A stretch of 49,179 nucleotides of DNA from JBAXXL01 sp037127915 (lineage in GTDB: Bacteria; Bacteroidota; Ignavibacteria; Kapaibacteriales; UBA2268): the NCBI GenBank assembly GCA_037127915.1, contig JBAXXL010000031.1, positions 1 to 49,179 on the forward strand, given 5' to 3'. The notes beneath the pieces are model-generated. The model did no database searches and was not told where the DNA came from. It saw only the letters and a program-made list of their open reading frames with translations. This document shows, piece by piece, positions 18,829 through 27,004 of the stretch. How positions within the stretch are numbered: position 1 is the first letter of the stretch; each line of letters begins with the position of its first letter. Position numbers and translations under genes: made by a program.

Positions 18829-21800
18829 TTATTCATTTATCATTAATTTAATAGTTTCAAATACATTACCTGCTTTTACAGTGCAGAAATAAACGCCGCA
18901 TGGTAAATTGCCGCAAGGAATCTTGAATTCTCGTCTGCCATAAGCAAGCAATTGATTGTCTATAACTTTAGCGACTTCGATTCCTAATGCGTTTGTGATA
19001 CCTATGGTCACATATTCCGCATTTTCTAAAACGAATGATACTGTAGCAAAATCTTTAGCCGGATTTGGGCTGATGTTCAGGTCCAACATTCCGCGGTCTT
19101 TGTTATCGTTCACTCCGCTGGCCGGATCATAAGTAAATAACGCGTAGCAGCCGGTAGAATTGATAGGAATAGTTACAGCTTTTTGGGCTGTGTCTAACTC
19201 TCCTCCTAATCGAATCCAAGTTAATTTATCGTAATCCCAACGATAGACCTTCAATAACGTGTCGCCTTTTTTTACCAATTTAGATTTATCATACCTGATT
19301 GTAAGCACGTTACTGCTGTTATCTGCGAACTTGCTTGGGTACGATGCAATATAGAAAATATCACTACCGCGTTCGGCATCTTTATCCAATCCATCCCGAG
19401 ACGAAAATAGCGCTGTGTTTGCAACGGGAACATTATCAATACCCGAACTATTTTTAGAATCCAATGTTAACAACAAACCACCGCTTAGGGAATGAACATT
19501 AAGAGTATTTGGGTTCTGCATAAATTCCACAGGAATACTGATTGGATCCTTATTCACATCGTAAAGTATTAAATTCGAAGTGAACTTGCTATCCAGTCCA
19601 CCGGTAAATTCGTATTTGTAACCACCCAAATTATTATCAAAAGGGAATTTTTCGGTTTTAGGACCGATTTCTTTAAACTCTACTTCGATCTCAGGAGGAT
19701 TATCAAACTCTTTAAGCGGTCTTGATACAAATTCTAATTTCCTGTTTTCGTTGTAGCGAAGTTCGTTATTTAATAAGAAATCACCTTCGGCGCGTTTCAT
19801 TTGCACTTCAATTGGCGGTAACGTTTCGGTTTTCAAAAGCGGGGTTACTCCATAAATCTCTACAACCGAATTCCAGATTTCATTTTGATTAGCATCAAGG
19901 TAATAGCATCGAACATTATCACCTATGCGCGCTCCTAGGATTTTAATTTCGCCGCCGTCCGATGTTCTCCCTTCTTGCATCCAATTAAACCAACCGCCAT
20001 AGTTTTTCATTAGCGTAGCATCCACATTCGGAAATGGTCCGTTACCCAGAAAACATATCACATCGGCTGTTCCTGCTCCCAAATTTGCATTATGAATATC
20101 TCCATACATAAGTTTACCAACATTATAATCAGGGATTGGCAAGTAATTATTTGGACCTTCTAATATGAACCCATAAGTATCAACCCGCTCGCGAGGTTTA
20201 TAAATTACAGCCAAGTGGTCACCATAGGTGACTTGATGTTCTGTCTCGAATTGTGACCAGCAATCTGTTTTGTTGTAATACCATTGTGCGGTGCATTTAT
20301 AAAAGTAATCTATTGAATAATTATCCGGTCCCGACATTTCGGAAGAATTTTTTCCACCTGTGTAACCGTCATATTGATACTGCATAAAACCAAAATTGTA
20401 AGCCTTTGGTATTTTTTTTGCCATAACAGTATCAACATATACATACTCATCATAAAAATTAAATAGATAGTGTCCTAGTTCGTGCCCCATAGTTTTGAAA
20501 TGACTGGATGTAAACCTTGTGAGCCAGTCATCCCGTGCTGTAGTATTTCTCGATGGATCGGAATCACCCATCCACAAACGAGGTAGATTTGCCGCTCCCA
20601 TGGGTGCGTGAATAGCACCAACAAAAGAATTCGGCCAACACATGTTGTTCGTGTATATACGCATATCACAATTGTCCCATTGCTCGGAATTATCATATAT
20701 ATCTACTTGGTTAAAATAGAGCTGGCCGTCGGTAACATCATATATATAGTTCGATAGTTTACGGCATTGACTTTTTAAAGTATCCAAAAATTCCGCATTT
20801 GCATCCCATTCAACCGAAATCAATAAATTGTAGCGCAATGTTGTGTGATCTAACATAATAACCGGCGCAAAATCATTTGTCAGAACATAATCGCTTGGCT
20901 TTCCTTTAGAATCAAATTTGGTATTATCAATATAAACTTCATACATTATGTTATTCAAATTTTCGTGGCCGGCTTTTATAGTATATTCGGTGTGAATTTT
21001 TGTCTCAACCCGAATTTTATCGCCCAATTTGGTAGTGTATCCATAAGTAGAAAATGTTCCTTCTGCATCGGTAGTGACTTGACCAACATATACACCATTG
21101 ATAAATAAAGTGAATGTTGTATTAGGTATTCGGGCGGAATAGTCCTCCACCGCAAAAATATAACTTAAATTATAATCATGTATGTATTCGCCTATTCCGA
21201 CTTTGCTTTTATAGATCCCTTCCTTTGATATTACCACAATTTTCCCGTCGTCGTCGGTAATAACCAAATCGCTTATATCAACGGGTAGTAATAAATCATC
21301 CTGATTACTTATCCATTTACGCTTTTGGATATCCCAAATCGAAACCTTATTTCCTTGGACAATAACTAAATCGCCGTTGAGGTTCGGACGCATTCTTTTA
21401 ATTGGCAAATCTTTAATAGGAGTTTCGATTTGTGTCCAGTTGTCGCCGTAATCGGTAGAAGTATAAATAGAGTTGTTGATTTGGCAATATAATCTGTCAC
21501 CCGTGCAAACATATATAGATTTTGCTTTGTAAGGAGCCGAAATACCATTATGTGCGGCTTCCCAAGCTGTACCACCGTTTTTAGTTCTATAAATTTCACC
21601 GGCATCGCCTAAGAAGTTTGAAATGTATATGTATTCGCGCCCGTTTACAGCAATCGCCTGTACATCAACTTTTTCAAGAGGTGTGCTGATTTTTGTATAT
21701 CGTGCGCCGTCGTCAGTGGATTTCCATACATTTTTGTCCGTCCCAAGGTAGAGGTTACCCGACGGACCAAATGCAAAACATTGGATTATTTCTTCGACCT

Positions 21801-22146
21801 CCATAAACCAGCTATGTTTGACCCACGTTTTGCAATTGTCGGAACTGGTATAGACTTGTTGATCGCTAAAGACAAAGACTAAATCCGTTCCTTTAGTGCC
21901 AATAAGTTTGATGTTGATAGTATTGAGTTTATTTTCGGGCTGTTGCCAGCTTTTTCCGGCATCGGATGAATAGAAGAATCCATCGGCGGAAGTCCCTAAG
22001 TAAATGCAATTACCTCTTACTGCTATAGCAGTAATTGAAGAACTGACTGTGGGAAAAGTAATATTTTCCCAAATCGTGGCGGAGTAGCTGTTTATTCCGG
22101 TGAAAATCAGCAGTGCCAGTACTAATTTTATAAAATTCACTTTCAT
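18829..22146 (-). CDS. Secreted CLCA-like metalloprotease with Asp-box propeller and T9SS tail, paralogue 2
   Basis: A 1105-residue paralogue of the downstream gene. Start ATG at 22146 (MKVNFIKLVLALLIFTG); an in-frame GTG nine bases earlier overlaps the AAGGTG ribosome-binding region. Same order of parts: signal peptide, Asp-box propeller, Ig-like segment, CLCA-like protease motif HELGHYLFNFYDEY (first His at residue 555), then a T9SS tail (ISPNPAKDFATVSF, NALGIEVAKV, NLPCGVYFCTVKAG). The N-terminal propeller and the tail are the best conserved parts between the copies; the central region around the protease domain differs more, suggesting changed substrate preference. That last point is inference. 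Confidence 0.8.
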   Translation of the reverse strand: MKVNFIKLVLALLIFTGINSYSATIWENITFPTVSSSITAIAVRGNCIYLGTSADGFFYSSDAGKSWQQPENKLNTINIKLIGTKGTDLVFVFSDQQVYTSSDNCKTWVKHSWFMEVEEIIQCFAFGPSGNLYLGTDKNVWKSTDDGARYTKISTPLEKVDVQAIAVNGREYIYISNFLGDAGEIYRTKNGGTAWEAAHNGISAPYKAKSIYVCTGDRLYCQINNSIYTSTDYGDNWTQIETPIKDLPIKRMRPNLNGDLVIVQGNKVSIWDIQKRKWISNQDDLLLPVDISDLVITDDDGKIVVISKEGIYKSKVGIGEYIHDYNLSYIFAVEDYSARIPNTTFTLFINGVYVGQVTTDAEGTFSTYGYTTKLGDKIRVETKIHTEYTIKAGHENLNNIMYEVYIDNTKFDSKGKPSDYVLTNDFAPVIMLDHTTLRYNLLISVEWDANAEFLDTLKSQCRKLSNYIYDVTDGQLYFNQVDIYDNSEQWDNCDMRIYTNNMCWPNSFVGAIHAPMGAANLPRLWMGDSDPSRNTTARDDWLTRFTSSHFKTMGHELGHYLFNFYDEYVYVDTVMAKKIPKAYNFGFMQYQYDGYTGGKNSSEMSGPDNYSIDYFYKCTAQWYYNKTDCWSQFETEHQVTYGDHLAVIYKPRERVDTYGFILEGPNNYLPIPDYNVGKLMYGDIHNANLGAGTADVICFLGNGPFPNVDATLMKNYGGWFNWMQEGRTSDGGEIKILGARIGDNVRCYYLDANQNEIWNSVVEIYGVTPLLKTETLPPIEVQMKRAEGDFLLNNELRYNENRKLEFVSRPLKEFDNPPEIEVEFKEIGPKTEKFPFDNNLGGYKYEFTGGLDSKFTSNLILYDVNKDPISIPVEFMQNPNTLNVHSLSGGLLLTLDSKNSSGIDNVPVANTALFSSRDGLDKDAERGSDIFYIASYPSKFADNSSNVLTIRYDKSKLVKKGDTLLKVYRWDYDKLTWIRLGGELDTAQKAVTIPINSTGCYALFTYDPASGVNDNKDRGMLDLNISPNPAKDFATVSFVLENAEYVTIGITNALGIEVAKVIDNQLLAYGRREFKIPCGNLPCGVYFCTVKAGNVFETIKLMINE

Positions 22147-22272
22147 AATAAACACCTTGAAAAATGAATAAAAAATGAAATCGCTTGTTTATAACGAAGA
22201 ACATATACATAATCAAAAGGTAGTTATGGTCGTTTTCATATTTCAAAAGAACATTTTAGCAGTACTTAAAAA

Positions 22273-22306
22273 TAAAATTATATTTGCATTATTAAAGTTT
22301 TCCAAA
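22273..22306 (-). promoter_or_regulatory. Candidate promoter of CLCA-like paralogue 2
   Basis: On the minus strand TTTGGAAAACTTTAAT (from 22306) and TAATTTTA (ending 22273), matching the block upstream of paralogue 1 in sequence and spacing. Confidence 0.35.
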
Positions 22307-22340
22307 TTTAATAAATTATCGGAGAATAAACGCAATAAAA

Positions 22341-22397
22341 TGAAAATATATTTTGTGAAAGATTGTTAACGAAACGGCGAAATTTGTGAAGCTATAA
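22341..22397 (+). pseudogene. Remnant of the 3' end of a lost T9SS gene
   Basis: The DNA from 22343 reads ATATATTTTGTGAAA (IYFVK), then has one extra base relative to intact genes, then GAAACGGCGAAATTTGTGAA, G, and CTATAA (ETAKFVKL stop). The 3' flank up to 22461 closely matches the flank of VWA paralogue 2 (9518-9607), including its terminator hairpin. No upstream coding part remains, so a T9SS gene was deleted here or only its tail was copied in. Confidence 0.75.
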
Positions 22398-22428
22398 ATT
22401 TTGTAAAGATTTTAAAGAGAAGAAGATA

Positions 22429-22461
22429 AGATGGAGTCCGCCTTCGAGGTGGGCTCCATCT
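22429..22461 (+). repeat. AGATG-class hairpin after the T9SS remnant
   Basis: 33-nt imperfect palindrome AGATGGAGTCC...GGGCTCCATCT, differing by two bases from the copy at 9575-9607. It was presumably the terminator of the lost gene. Confidence 0.7.
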
Positions 22462-22565
22462 ACTATATTATTTAAAAAAACACGCCGCGTTTTTGGCTAT
22501 TAGTTAGATTTTGATTAATTTAGAATTGGATTTCTTTTGTATGTTGTAAAATTTGCCGATGATGA

Positions 22566-23621
22566 ATGAAAAATGAAAGAAATATTGATTTTCAGGCAAC
22601 CATAAAGGTTGCACCTACAAAGCGGCGTTTGTATTCTTGTCACAGGGCATCGAGCGTAGTCGAGATGAATCGGCGGTTAAAGGGCGTATGCAATACGCCC
22701 CTACAATCCCACGCCATAATCAACATGAACGGCCGCATATACGACCCCATCACCGCCCAATTTATGCAAGCAGATAACTACATCCAAACACCCGAAGATT
22801 ACATCGGCTACAACCGATACGCATATTGCCGCTACAACCCATTTAAATACACAGACCCAAGCGGAGAGATGCTGATGATGAAGATGGATAATAGTTCCTC
22901 TAAGGGAAGTATTGATGAAAAGTATCTACCTATACCTTCTAAATATGCAATGGAAGTATCGGTGGAAAAAATAGTGAAGATTCTTGGAGAAACTATTCTT
23001 CTTCATGGTAGTGCTTCTGATATTGGTGGCCAATTAAAAGAATTTCTCCTGTCTGACGAAATGAAAGCAAAATATGAAGAAATGACTGGTTTGGCTTTTA
23101 CTAGCAAAGGATTTGAATCTTTTATATTGGGAGCACTGGTATCTAAATGGGGATGGCAAGCCGACGGTTCTTTAGGAATAGTTGATTATGGAGTAAAATT
23201 TACGCAAGTTACCCTAACTACAAGGAAAGAAGGAACAGTTGACAACACAGATATCCAAAATGCATTAAATGCCTCGAATATTAGTAGAGAGGATGTATTC
23301 ATTATGCTTCATACACACGAACAAGAAAAGGGCTTTTCTCGTGGTGATTTGACATCTTTAGTTGAAAATACTTACGAAGGTGATTGTACAATAAATTTAT
23401 TTCGTGACGGTTCAATTTACGGAATCGTTACTTCAAAAAATGTCGAAGTGTTATTGGTTACTGATATGACAAAATTTAATTCATTTATGGTTGATGTTAG
23501 AAATGAATTATCTGGTTATAACAAACCATATCCAAATTGTGATGTGATTCCTGCTTTTGAGTATATTAATAAAATAGATAGCGAAAAGCACCTCAAAATT
23601 ACAAAAAATATTTTAATTTAA
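22566..23621 (+). CDS. Orphan RHS C-terminal tip with JAMM-like putative toxin domain
   Basis: An open frame of 351 codons. About residues 52-102 (NMNGRIYDPITAQFMQADNY through YTDPSGE) are the end of an RHS/YD-repeat core, which normally closes a protein of well over 1000 residues. Residues 103-351 are a tip domain with HTHEQEKGFSRGD at His249-Asp261, resembling the H.H...S..D metal site of JAMM/JAB or DUF4329-like domains, but with one residue fewer between His and Ser than is usual. The first ~50 residues are translated palindromic repeats (22596-22618, 22648-22667, 22682-22704) and are probably not ancestral. No signal peptide and no adjacent immunity gene are seen. It is either a displaced rhs tip cassette, a silent fragment, or a newly assembled gene; no strong ribosome binding site precedes the ATG. 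Confidence 0.6.
   Translation: MKNERNIDFQATIKVAPTKRRLYSCHRASSVVEMNRRLKGVCNTPLQSHAIINMNGRIYDPITAQFMQADNYIQTPEDYIGYNRYAYCRYNPFKYTDPSGEMLMMKMDNSSSKGSIDEKYLPIPSKYAMEVSVEKIVKILGETILLHGSASDIGGQLKEFLLSDEMKAKYEEMTGLAFTSKGFESFILGALVSKWGWQADGSLGIVDYGVKFTQVTLTTRKEGTVDNTDIQNALNASNISREDVFIMLHTHEQEKGFSRGDLTSLVENTYEGDCTINLFRDGSIYGIVTSKNVEVLLVTDMTKFNSFMVDVRNELSGYNKPYPNCDVIPAFEYINKIDSEKHLKITKNILI
22596..22618 (-). repeat. GTAG-type REP hairpin at RHS fragment start
   Basis: GCAACC, ATAAA, GGTTGC, then AC and CTAC (22615-22618), i.e. GTAG next to the stem on the minus strand. Read in the RHS frame as ATIKVAPT. Confidence 0.75.
22682..22704 (-). repeat. Second GTAG-type REP hairpin at RHS fragment start
   Basis: GGGCGTAT, GCA, ATACGCCC (perfect 8-bp stem) directly followed by CTAC (22701-22704), which is GTAG on the minus strand. 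Between the two hairpins lies a further imperfect palindrome, CATCGAGCGTAGTCGAGATG (22648-22667). Confidence 0.85.
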
Positions 23622-23665
23622 AAATTATTTTTTAAATATTTTATTATTATTTGAATTTATTTTTG

Positions 23666-23673
23666 TAAATTTG
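23666..23673 (+). promoter_or_regulatory. Candidate -7 box for the Omp28-like gene
   Basis: TAAATTTG matches the Bacteroidota TAnnTTTG box exactly, 36 nt before the ATG at 23710. No clear TTTG is found at the expected -33 distance, so support is weak. Confidence 0.3.
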
Positions 23674-23709
23674 TTTATGTAAATTTTTTAATTTTTTATA
23701 GGTGTTAGT

Positions 23710-25140
23710 ATGAAATATTTGGTATCTTTTTTAATAACTTTTATTATAATCAGTTCAATTTCATATTCAATTGAGAAAAGAGTATTATTGGAACAATACA
23801 CAAGTGCTAATAACGGTGTTTGTCCCGATGGTATAGTTTATATGGATAAAATAATGACTGAAAGCCAAGGGAGAGTAATAGGCATTAATTTTCACGAAGG
23901 CGACGGGATGCAATTAGACGATGGAGTATTAACACACAACTTTTTTGTTCCGGATACAAGCAAACGTTTTATACCATCGGGCACTATTAATAGGCTAGAA
24001 GTAAGTGACCCAATCAACAAAAATTATTTTTTAATACAAAGGGCTGATTGGAAATTTTTAACCGACCAACTTATAGCTCCTAAATCTAAAATAGAGGTTT
24101 TATTATATTGGAAATTCAATCCCGAAACAAAAAAAATATCAGGAACAATTTCTTGCACAACGATAAAAGATTATAATTATCAATTAGCTTTTCAAGTGAT
24201 TATTTGTGAGAATAATGTAAGCGGTACTGGAGCCGGTTTTGACCAGGTTAATGATTATGATGAATACGATGGGCACCCTTTTTATCATTTAGGGAATCCT
24301 GTCAAAGGATATGTTCACAATAGGGTTGCACGAGGTTTTATCGGTGGCTTAGCTGGTAATATCGGAGATTTACCCGACGCAGTAAAAACCGGGATTACTT
24401 ATAAATGGGATTTTGAGGCTGATATGCCAAGCGTTACATCTGGTGCGCCTATTAAACCGGAAGATGTCTTTTTGGTAGGTCTTGTTGGCGAAAGTAAGGG
24501 ATCTTTTGTTTACTCTGTTTGGAACTGTGTTGAAGTAAGAGAAACAAAACCGGCTATCGCCATTGATAAAAAAGACATTGCTTTCGGCAACACAACCGTT
24601 GGTATAGCTAATGAAAAAGCAATTACTATCAGCAACAAAGGCGTGGAAGATTTATCAATTGAAGGAATCAATATTTCGGGAGCGGACGAAAGTGCTTTCA
24701 AATTCGATGAAATAACTTTTCCAAAAGCAGTAAAGCCGGGCGAAAGTTTTGAAGTTTTGGTAAAATTCAGCCCGAAAGTAATTAAAGATTATTCCGCCGT
24801 TTTAAAAATCTTATCGAACGATGTTTATAAGCCTGAAGTATCAGTTGGTTTAACAGGTAGTGGCACTTCAAGTTCAGTTGAAACTCCAACCTTTGGAATT
24901 TGCAATATATCAATATCTCCAAATCCGGCAGGCGATTATATCACCGTATCTTTGAAACCTTCCGAAGGTTTCGAACCTTCGGAAGGTTCAGAAATCAATA
25001 TCCACAACACACTCGGCGAAAAAGTGAAGACGGTTTCTGCACGGCACGCCGTGCCACTACGAATCAACATTTCCGATTTGCCAAAAGGGATGTATTTTGT
25101 GAAAGCTGGCGGTGAAACGGCAAAATTTATAAAGTTATAA
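23710..25140 (+). CDS. Omp28-like secreted protein with HYDIN-like domain and T9SS tail
   Basis: A 476-residue protein with signal peptide MKYLVSFLITFIIISSISYS. The N-terminal part resembles the Omp28-related family of Bacteroidota (KRVLLEQYTSANNGVCPDG, a thioredoxin-like entry region), but only one Cys of the usual C..C is present. Residues about 277-393 form a HYDIN/choice-of-anchor-D Ig-like domain (AFGNTTVGIANEKAITISN, ISGADESAFKF). Residues about 400-476 are a T9SS sorting domain (ISPNPAGDYITVSL, HNTLGEKV, DLPKGMYFVKAGG). That tail shares its palindrome at site A with VWA paralogue 1 and at site B with VWA paralogue 2, so it looks like a chimera. Role: extracellular or outer-surface protein of unknown function. 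Confidence 0.75.
   Translation: MKYLVSFLITFIIISSISYSIEKRVLLEQYTSANNGVCPDGIVYMDKIMTESQGRVIGINFHEGDGMQLDDGVLTHNFFVPDTSKRFIPSGTINRLEVSDPINKNYFLIQRADWKFLTDQLIAPKSKIEVLLYWKFNPETKKISGTISCTTIKDYNYQLAFQVIICENNVSGTGAGFDQVNDYDEYDGHPFYHLGNPVKGYVHNRVARGFIGGLAGNIGDLPDAVKTGITYKWDFEADMPSVTSGAPIKPEDVFLVGLVGESKGSFVYSVWNCVEVRETKPAIAIDKKDIAFGNTTVGIANEKAITISNKGVEDLSIEGINISGADESAFKFDEITFPKAVKPGESFEVLVKFSPKVIKDYSAVLKILSNDVYKPEVSVGLTGSGTSSSVETPTFGICNISISPNPAGDYITVSLKPSEGFEPSEGSEINIHNTLGEKVKTVSARHAVPLRINISDLPKGMYFVKAGGETAKFIKL
24956..24988. repeat. In-frame 33-nt palindrome, CTD site A of Omp28-like gene
   Basis: AACCTTCCGAAGGTT, TCG, and its reverse complement; identical to 4493-4525 in VWA paralogue 1. Read as PSEGFEPSEGS. 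Confidence 0.85.
25039..25060 (-). repeat. In-frame GTAG-type REP hairpin, CTD site B of Omp28-like gene
   Basis: GCACGGC, AC, GCCGTGC, then CA and CTAC (25057-25060). Same family and position as 9441-9463 in VWA paralogue 2; read as ARHAVPL. Confidence 0.85.
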
Positions 25141-25162
25141 CGTTTGCAAAGACAATAAGATA

Positions 25163-25197
25163 AGATGGAGTCCACCTTCGGGAGGTGGGCTCCATCT
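25163..25197 (+). terminator. AGATG-class hairpin, probable terminator of Omp28-like gene
   Basis: AGATGGAGTCCACCT, TCGGG, AGGTGGGCTCCATCT followed by TTATTTAT, 22 nt after the stop. Confidence 0.65.
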
Positions 25198-25208
25198 TTA
25201 TTTATACG

Positions 25209-25297
25209 AAGATTTCGTGTCAAGCAGGGAATAACGGCTTAAACCCTATCCCCAATACCCAAAACCCTACTCCGCGTCACTGCGGTAAAATCTTCTT
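25209..25297. repeat. Dispersed intergenic repeat, copy 4
   Basis: GAAGATTTCGTGTCAAGCAG, GGAATAACGGCTTAAACCC, TATCCCCAATACCCAAAACCC, then a shortened CGCGTCACTGCGG segment. Closest to the copy at 9621-9713. Confidence 0.6.
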
Positions 25298-25335
25298 CTT
25301 CTCTTTATAAACTTTTAACTTTAAAAACTTGATAA

Positions 25336-25767
25336 CTAAACTAATTCTGCATTTAAAGTTACAGGGCAACTTACCAAACGGGAAATAGGGCAACCTGCTT
25401 TTGCGGCATTTGCTAATTCAAGAAATTTTTCTTTTTCGATACCTGCGATTTTAGCTTTCAAATTCAAAGTAATACCGCTGATGAAAAATCCGTTGTCGTC
25501 TTTGTCCAACATTACTTTTGCGTCTGTGTTTAATTCATCGGCAGTAAAACCATTATCACCTAAAACAAAGCTCAAAGCCATATTAAAGCATCCGGCGTGA
25601 GCGGCGGCAATTAATTCTTCAGGGTTTGTACCCAATTTGCCGTCTTCGTTTTCAAAACGTAATTTAAAAGAATATGGTTGAGCTGTAAATGCTTTGCTTT
25701 GTGTTGTTAATTCACCGACACCGTCCAATCCGGCACCTTTCCATATTGAGTTTGCTGTTCTTATCAT
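25336..25767 (-). CDS. OsmC/Ohr-family peroxiredoxin
   Basis: A 143-residue protein of typical OsmC length. The two reactive cysteines are visible in HAGCFNMALS and KAGCPISR, and the family signature GTNPEELIAAAHAGCFNMAL is intact. OsmC proteins reduce organic hydroperoxides in the cytoplasm using the Cys pair, probably as a dimer with both active sites at the interface. It is transcribed alone or weakly linked to the GT2 gene 106 nt upstream. Closest subfamily appears to be OsmC rather than Ohr, judging by the GxNPEELIAAAHAGC form; the exact symbol is not assigned. Confidence 0.9.
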   Translation of the reverse strand: MIRTANSIWKGAGLDGVGELTTQSKAFTAQPYSFKLRFENEDGKLGTNPEELIAAAHAGCFNMALSFVLGDNGFTADELNTDAKVMLDKDDNGFFISGITLNLKAKIAGIEKEKFLELANAAKAGCPISRLVSCPVTLNAELV

Positions 25768-25873
25768 TGTATTTCCTATTTGAATATTATAAAAAAATTA
25801 AATCTTAATAATGTAAAAACGCATTAAACAAATTGTTAGTGTAGGGTAAAAATAATATTAGCAAATAAAAACA

Positions 25874-27004
25874 TTAATCTATGTCGAAAACCCTGCCTTT
25901 CCATTCCACTTTTTTAAAAAGTAACATTAAAGGAGCAACAAGCTCGACTACTAAGAAAAATAAAATTGCTGGTATAATATGCCAAAATAACTTTGCTTCT
26001 TTGTGCTTAATTAACGGGAAAAGCAAAACTAGAAAATCGCCCAAAATCCGTAAAAGAATTACTAAAGCCATATATAGCGGGTTCAAAGCAATAAGTGACG
26101 CAAAGAAGGCAATCCATAATGATGATGAACACAAAACAAACACAAAGGCTTTGAAACCTAATACTTTACCGCCGTTAGTCCAGCGGTGGTGCTGATTAAA
26201 ATATGTACCCAAATCTTTGACCGGTTTTGTTAGAACTCTCACTTCGGGTGAAGTAAGATAACGTGTATTTTTTGTAACACGATGAGCTTCAAGCATCAGC
26301 ATTAAATCTTCGGTAACAGAAAATTTGATATTCCTATAACCGCCAATTTTATCAAGCAAACTTTTTTGTATAGCATAATTATTACCATAGCATCCGAGCG
26401 GAGTATTCCAACCCACTCCGGCGGCGGCCATTTTGCTCATATATATCCATTCTAAAGCTTGAACTTTGCTGAAGAAATCGTGGTATTTTATTCTTGTTAT
26501 TCCGGCAATTAATCCGGGGTTTGTTCCTTTAAATGCTCGAACATATTCCCTAATCCACTCTTCATGAACAACACAATCGGCGTCGGTCATTAATACATAT
26601 TCACCCTTAGCAATGTCAAAAGCGGCTTGCAAAGCGGCAGTTTTACCGTGTAGCTCAGCAGATTTTTTTTCAGGACCCAAGCGAATAACATGCACATTTG
26701 GATAATGTAGTGAATAATATTCTAATTTTTCGTGAGTTAAATCTTCGGAGCAGTCATCCACACATATAATTTCATACCGGTCGTTCGGATAATTACAGCG
26801 TATAAGTGATTCCAAACATTGGTCAATGTTTTGTTCTTCGTTTCTTGCGGGTACAATCAGGGTAACAAACGGCAAATGAGCTTCATCTAAAACTGCATTG
26901 GGTTTTGAGTTTTCGCGCTTACAACCCCAAAGTACATAAATAACGCGAAATGACCACAATACAATTGCCGCGCCTAAAAACCAAATTAGTGAATCTTGTA
27001 ACAT
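25874..27004 (-). CDS. Membrane-bound family 2 glycosyltransferase
   Basis: A 376-residue GT-A fold enzyme. An N-terminal membrane segment (about 5-25) is followed by the catalytic domain: VTLIVPARNEEQNI, the first acidic motif VDDCSED, the metal-binding DxD-like TDADC, the acceptor region VTEDLMLML and HHRWTNGG, a relative of the QxxRW motif. Two or three hydrophobic segments close the protein (about 285-365), so it is an inner-membrane enzyme with its active site in the cytoplasm. Its sugar donor and acceptor cannot be read. It overlaps cmk by one base at the end of the operon. A polysaccharide or glycolipid role fits with the glycosylphosphotransferase at the head of the operon. Confidence 0.85.
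   Translation of the reverse strand: MLQDSLIWFLGAAIVLWSFRVIYVLWGCKRENSKPNAVLDEAHLPFVTLIVPARNEEQNIDQCLESLIRCNYPNDRYEIICVDDCSEDLTHEKLEYYSLHYPNVHVIRLGPEKKSAELHGKTAALQAAFDIAKGEYVLMTDADCVVHEEWIREYVRAFKGTNPGLIAGITRIKYHDFFSKVQALEWIYMSKMAAAGVGWNTPLGCYGNNYAIQKSLLDKIGGYRNIKFSVTEDLMLMLEAHRVTKNTRYLTSPEVRVLTKPVKDLGTYFNQHHRWTNGGKVLGFKAFVFVLCSSSLWIAFFASLIALNPLYMALVILLRILGDFLVLLFPLIKHKEAKLFWHIIPAILFFLVVELVAPLMLLFKKVEWKGRVFDID

Noticed and set aside
22175..22369. Small plus-strand ORF upstream of the second protease
   Set aside because: It covers the conserved promoter block of the opposite strand and the T9SS remnant, with no family features.
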